From contig NZ_ML660189.1 in assembly GCF_007483665.1 (NCBI RefSeq), positions 124,001 through 188,000 of the forward strand: 64,000 nt of DNA, given 5' to 3'. Positions 60,353 to 64,000 of this stretch are shown here, piece by piece. The notes beneath the pieces are model-generated. The model ran no database searches and had not been told where the DNA came from. It was given only the letters and a program-made list of their open reading frames with translations. A program made the position numbers and the translations under genes. Origin of the DNA: Catellatospora sichuanensis (GTDB taxonomy: Bacteria; Actinomycetota; Actinomycetes; Mycobacteriales; Micromonosporaceae). Numbering within the stretch: position 1 is the stretch's first letter; each line of letters starts with the position of its first letter.

Positions 60353-63300
60353 TCAGCGGCTGTAGATCTCGAACTCCCAGAGGGAGTAGCCGTAGGTGGT
60401 GGCGCGTTGGACGCCCTGCATGCGGACGTAGCGGGCGTTGACGGGGGTGAAGGCGTTGTTGTCCACACCGCCGTTGCCGGTGGTGGTGGACCAGGCGGTG
60501 GTCCAGGTGCTGCCGTCGGTGGAGACGTCGATGCGGTACGCGCGCCCGTACGCCGCCTCCCAGCGCAGGATGGTCCGGCCTACGCTGCGTACGCTGCCCA
60601 GGTCGACCGTGATCTGCCTGCTGTCGGCGTAACTGCTGCTCCAGCGGGTGGTCGGGTTGCCGTCGACGGCGTTGCCGACGGGGTAGAACAGCTGGCTGCC
60701 GTTCGCCGAGACCGGGCGGCCCTGGGCCAGGTTGGTGATGTCCTGGCCGCGCCTGGCCGGGAACGACACCACCTGCTGGTAGGTCGGCCGGTTCTGCCAG
60801 GCGGTCAGCGGCGCGGTGATGCCGCCGAGGGCCGACTGCAGGATGGCGTCGGCACACCACTGGTCACCGGCGGCGCAGTGCTCGTCACCGGGGTAGACGG
60901 CGCTCGCCGCCTGTCCGTTGGCGCTGCCCAGGGTGGACAGCAGCACCGAACGGCAGGTGCTGAGCACGCCGTTGCCGCAGTACGTACGCCCGAGCCCACC
61001 CGCGACCGGGTCGCCGAGCACGGTCCGGATGTCCTTGTCGACGTATCCCCACCAGCCGTGCTGGAAGGAAGAGCCCTTGTGGGCCTGGCCGGCGTTGAGC
61101 GAGCCGGGCAGGCCGGAACCGGGCCCGTTCTGGCCGCCGGACGGCGACTCGTTGATCGACATGGCGTCGACCAGGGCCCCGTAGAGCCCGTCGCCGAGCG
61201 CTGCCTGGAACTGGCCGCTGACCAGCAGCGGCCACCAGGCGTCGAAGATCCGGATCGCGTCGGCGTGGGCGTACACCTTCGAGCCGGGGGTGGTCTCCAC
61301 ACGCCGGGCGCCGGACTGCTGCCAGGCCTTGAGCTTGCCGACCACGGTGGCCAGCGCGGGGTCGGTGACGGCCTGGCTCTCGATCACCCGGAGCAGGTCG
61401 TCGAGCACCTTCCAGCCGCGCAGGTCGGTGACGCCGGCGTTCTCGACCAGGGTGGTCAGCGAGGCCCGGGTGAACTTGTGCCCGGCGGCCAGGGCCGCCT
61501 TGACCGGGGCGTCGAGCAGGTCGCCACGGTGCACCGAGCCGAAGCTGAAGTCGCCGTCGGCCGCGCCGAAGTCCTTGGCCTGCCGGTTGTTCCAGCTGAT
61601 GTAGTAGTCCTGGTTCACCGACTGCGGGTGGGTGGCGTTGGAGGCCCAGGTCGCCGAGTTGGTGTCGGCCTGGTAACCCAGCCACTCGTACGCCGCGTCG
61701 CCGCGTACCGGCAGGTTGGGGTTGTGCCCTGCGGCCCGGACCGGGTTGCTGCCGGACATGAAGTAGGCGGTGTCGGTGGAGTTCACGTAGAACCAGTTGA
61801 ACGAGTAGCCGACGTTGCCCGCGGCGGTCTTGAAGTCGGCGGGGGTGCCCATCGCGGCGGGGTCGTTGAACATCTGGAAGCCGATCGCGGAGTCGGCCTC
61901 GTGGCGGTAGGTCGAGCGCAGGTGGGTGAAGGCGTGCGGTGCGCCGCCGACGGTGCCGCGCCAGGCCACCAGCCCGAGCTTGGTCCGGTACGCGCGCAGT
62001 TTGTACGACCCCGCGCCAGTGGGGTCTGCCGTGCTCGGCGTCCAGGCGTTGGTGTGCGACAGCTCCTCCATCGCGGTGCACACGCCCCGGTAGAGGTACT
62101 TGTTGCTGCTCAGGGTGGGGGCGCTGCCATCGGTCGTGCACAGCGGCAGGGAGTACGTGTCGGTGATGTCGTGCGCCGCAGACGTGGCGCTCCACGCGTA
62201 GTCCTGCCCGCGGCCGAGCAGTACGTACAGGTTGAGCCCGGCGAACGCGGCGCCGCGGGCGCTGATGCCGGGGCCCTGCAGTTCCTGCACCATGAGCAGC
62301 TGCGGGGAGAAGTAGCCGGTCTGCGGCCCGAACACGGCGATCGGGTGGCCGGTGGCCGAATGCGCCGCGGAGATCACTGCGGCGTTGGACATGCCGCGGT
62401 GGGCCGGGCCGATGGTCAGGCTGCCCAGCGCCGCGGCGATGTCGGACTGCGCGGTGACCGGGCTGGTCGCCGAGCCGGTGGGGCTGGTGACGACCGGTTC
62501 GGCCACGGCGCTGCCGGCGTCGGGCAGCACCACGCCCGCGGCGTTGTCGTCGGCCGCGCCGTACGGGAAGCCGGTGCCGTCGTGGACGGTCAGCACGGTC
62601 TCGGGGTCGGTGCGGCTGCGGAACGCGTTCCACACCGCGTCGCCCTCGACCGCGCCGTAGCGGGCCCGCGCGGCCACCCGGACCAGTGCGGACTGCATCT
62701 CGCTGCCGCCGCCCCCGCCGAACAGGCCGCCGACCACGCCCGCGATGGCGATCAGGTCGGTCATCGTGAACTGGACCGGGCCGCCCGCATTGGTGACCGC
62801 GTCGAGGTGGCCGGTGAGCACGTACTCGCCGGGGCAGTTGCGGTCGGCCATGCACTTGCTGATGTAGGCGTTGATGCCCGCGATGTAGTTCTGCACGTCG
62901 GTGTAGAGCTGCGCGCCCCGGGCACCGAGCGCCTGCAGCGCGTTGACCTGGGCTTGCAGGTCCGCTTCGGTGTACGGCGAGTTGCGCCACACGCTCTGCT
63001 CCAGCGAGCGGTTGCCCGCCGCGCCGCCCGCGAACGGGGTGAGCGTGCCGCGCCCCACGTGGCGCAGCAGGTCCATGGTGAACAGGCGGTCCTCGGCCCC
63101 GGCGTAGCCGGCCCCGAACATGGTCCCGGCCCGGGTGGTGCCGGTGACGTGCGGCGTGCCGGTGGCCTTGTCACGCACCACGGTCACGTCGGAGCGGGGC
63201 GCGTAGCTGCGCTCGACCTGCCCGGCGGGCACGCCGAACGAGGCGTCGTTGAAGTACGCCGGGATCTGCTCGTCGGTGAGGCCGGCGTAGTTGTAGACCA

Positions 63301-63574
63301 GGTTGGCGTACCGGTCGAGCTGGTCGGCCGAGTGCGCGGGCCGGGTGCCGAACACCTGGTGGCCGAGGATGTCGACGAGGGTGGCGTTGCCGTTCTGCCC
63401 GGGCGGCAGGATGTCGGCGCACTCGGCGAGGCAGAAGTCGTTCGGGGCGAGCACGGCCGCGGCGGCTGGCGCCGAGGGCGCGACCACCGCGAAGGCACCG
63501 GCGGTGAGCAGTGCGAACGTGGCGGCGAGGGGGCGTCTGACCCGGAGGTGGGGGAGGGTGGCGCGTCGGGACAT
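60353..63574 (-). CDS. Secreted penicillin acylase family hydrolase with C-terminal F5/8-type C domain
   Basis: 1073-residue Ntn-hydrolase precursor. Signal peptide MSRRATLPHL... with hydrophobic AATFALLTAGAFAVVA and an AxA site near residue 40. The alpha-chain block ATGTPHVTGTTRAGTMFGAG and AGAEDRLFTMDLLRHVGRG are typical; a linker follows, then the autoproteolysis site GPAHRGMSNAAVISA with Ser396 as the new N-terminal nucleophile. The beta chain ends about residue 920, and ITNLAQGRPVSANGSQ starts a discoidin-like carbohydrate-binding domain. Likely an amide hydrolase (lipopeptide, AHL or echinocandin-acylase type). Four Cys in the C-terminal region may form disulfides. Confidence 0.87.
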   Translation of the reverse strand: MSRRATLPHLRVRRPLAATFALLTAGAFAVVAPSAPAAAAVLAPNDFCLAECADILPPGQNGNATLVDILGHQVFGTRPAHSADQLDRYANLVYNYAGLTDEQIPAYFNDASFGVPAGQVERSYAPRSDVTVVRDKATGTPHVTGTTRAGTMFGAGYAGAEDRLFTMDLLRHVGRGTLTPFAGGAAGNRSLEQSVWRNSPYTEADLQAQVNALQALGARGAQLYTDVQNYIAGINAYISKCMADRNCPGEYVLTGHLDAVTNAGGPVQFTMTDLIAIAGVVGGLFGGGGGSEMQSALVRVAARARYGAVEGDAVWNAFRSRTDPETVLTVHDGTGFPYGAADDNAAGVVLPDAGSAVAEPVVTSPTGSATSPVTAQSDIAAALGSLTIGPAHRGMSNAAVISAAHSATGHPIAVFGPQTGYFSPQLLMVQELQGPGISARGAAFAGLNLYVLLGRGQDYAWSATSAAHDITDTYSLPLCTTDGSAPTLSSNKYLYRGVCTAMEELSHTNAWTPSTADPTGAGSYKLRAYRTKLGLVAWRGTVGGAPHAFTHLRSTYRHEADSAIGFQMFNDPAAMGTPADFKTAAGNVGYSFNWFYVNSTDTAYFMSGSNPVRAAGHNPNLPVRGDAAYEWLGYQADTNSATWASNATHPQSVNQDYYISWNNRQAKDFGAADGDFSFGSVHRGDLLDAPVKAALAAGHKFTRASLTTLVENAGVTDLRGWKVLDDLLRVIESQAVTDPALATVVGKLKAWQQSGARRVETTPGSKVYAHADAIRIFDAWWPLLVSGQFQAALGDGLYGALVDAMSINESPSGGQNGPGSGLPGSLNAGQAHKGSSFQHGWWGYVDKDIRTVLGDPVAGGLGRTYCGNGVLSTCRSVLLSTLGSANGQAASAVYPGDEHCAAGDQWCADAILQSALGGITAPLTAWQNRPTYQQVVSFPARRGQDITNLAQGRPVSANGSQLFYPVGNAVDGNPTTRWSSSYADSRQITVDLGSVRSVGRTILRWEAAYGRAYRIDVSTDGSTWTTAWSTTTGNGGVDNNAFTPVNARYVRMQGVQRATTYGYSLWEFEIYSR

Positions 63575-63945
63575 GGGGTGGATCCCTTCGGCAGGACGGA
63601 ACGGGGGCCGCTGATCCGCATCGGACAGCAGGCTCACGCGCAGCCTGACGCGACGTGACCGCCACCGACGCACTTACGTGAAGCAATTTCGTGTACCGGA
63701 TGGTAACGAAGTATTCACGGCGATGAAAGAGTCGTTCCTCGATCGTGCGAATGGCCGCGGACTCGGCGGGTGATCGTTCGACTTGCCGGGCAGGTGGGCG
63801 AAAGCGCGCCCAAGATACGCACAGGTGCCTGGCAAGTCGAACGATCATGGCGGGGCGCGACGGGCGCACGGGTGCGACGGGTGCGATGGGTGCGCGAACG
63901 CCACGGGTCCGCGGGGGGTTCGGCGCGGGGTGCGGCGGGGCGAGG
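63575..63945. other. Intergenic region upstream of the acylase gene
   Basis: 371 bases with no convincing gene. The stretch 63660-63740 is clearly AT-richer and should hold the acylase promoter on the minus strand; GAAGGGAT precedes the ATG at 63574. The family-D inverted repeat (63771-63847) and a GC-rich, G-heavy segment (63850-63945) fill the rest. Confidence 0.5.
63771..63847. repeat. Inverted repeat, family D, copy 2
   Basis: 17-base perfect arms TGATCGTTCGACTTGCC/GGCAAGTCGAACGATCA, with weaker pairing further in (GGCAGGTG/CAGGTGCC). The inner CAAGATACGCACAGGTGCC is the reverse complement of the left arm and loop of the copy at 9180. Confidence 0.82.
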
Positions 63946-64000
63946 TCAGGACAGGGCGGGCTGCTGCTCGGTGGCGGCCGGGCGGTCGGTGCGGACGGCC
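63946..64000 (-). CDS. Possible C-terminal end of a gene extending beyond the window
   Basis: The minus strand has an open frame from the right edge that ends RPAATEQQPALS and a TGA. Only 17 codons are visible, so product and reality cannot be judged. Confidence 0.3.
   Translation of the reverse strand, partial: AVRTDRPAATEQQPALS

Noticed and set aside
60290..63658. 1122-codon open frame opposite the acylase gene
   Set aside because: Antisense shadow dominated by Gly, Arg, Val and Gln; the acylase reading has a signal peptide, a nucleophile site and a discoidin domain.

Overview
The window is chromosomal DNA from a high-GC actinobacterium. The gene order rpmE-prfA-prmC-sua5, ATP synthase, DUF2550, cobalamin adenosyltransferase, murA, nucS, methylmalonyl-CoA epimerase and thiolase matches, from memory, the conserved block around Rv1298-Rv1323 of Mycobacterium tuberculosis. 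The intergenic repeat families and the MeaA/Ccr set suggest Micromonosporaceae (Micromonospora, Catellatospora or relatives), but the genus cannot be fixed from this sequence alone. I see no rRNA, tRNA, CRISPR array, prophage or insertion sequence.

Layout. 1-3.9 kb: the end of a secreted metallophosphoesterase, a Uma2 protein, and an RNA-repair pair (kinase/phosphatase plus T4 Rnl1-type ligase). 4-10.6 kb: rpmE, prfA, an ABC exporter on the opposite strand, prmC, a threonylcarbamoyl-AMP synthase and a low-molecular-weight phosphatase. 10.7-21 kb: the F1Fo ATP synthase cluster (I-like, Z, a, c, b, delta, alpha, gamma, beta, epsilon), interrupted by a lipoprotein gene and by an LCP-family gene between beta and epsilon. 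21-31 kb: two drug-type ABC exporters, cobalamin adenosyltransferase, MurA, 3-hydroxybutyryl-CoA dehydrogenase and the B12-dependent mutase MeaA. 31-35.7 kb: an unfamiliar four-gene cassette with an FtsK/SpoIIIE-like ATPase, a membrane protein and helical small proteins. 35.8-47.8 kb: DUF4126, the mismatch endonuclease NucS, an MFS pump with its TetR regulator, an aldehyde dehydrogenase, an SDR, a second RNA ligase, hydrolases and a double-domain hydroxyacyl-CoA dehydrogenase. 47.9-55.3 kb: two polar coiled-coil proteins, then Ccr, epimerase, thiolase and MeaB. 55.5-64 kb: an FtsX-type exporter and a secreted penicillin-acylase-like hydrolase.

How it works together. The main metabolic theme is C4/C5 acyl-CoA chemistry. 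Thiolase, hydroxybutyryl-CoA dehydrogenases, Ccr, epimerase and MeaA, with MeaB and the adenosyltransferase maintaining the B12 cofactor, cover much of the ethylmalonyl-CoA route. Four of these transcription units (the two hydroxyacyl-CoA dehydrogenases, ccr and meaA), the divergent epimerase/thiolase region and the FtsX exporter carry a similar palindromic sequence at their promoters.

Features worth a second look: (i) short mini-cistrons at four operon junctions, each overlapping the stop codon upstream and the start codon downstream and ending in a similar D-x-R-S-x-E peptide; (ii) five or six families of long intergenic inverted repeats, one of which supplies the C-terminus of PrmC; (iii) at least 13 genes with a -10 hexamer 6-7 bases before the start codon, implying leaderless mRNAs; (iv) an epsilon subunit without its C-terminal domain, and an LCP gene splitting atpD from atpC; (v) the FtsK-type cassette; and (vi) two different RNA ligases.
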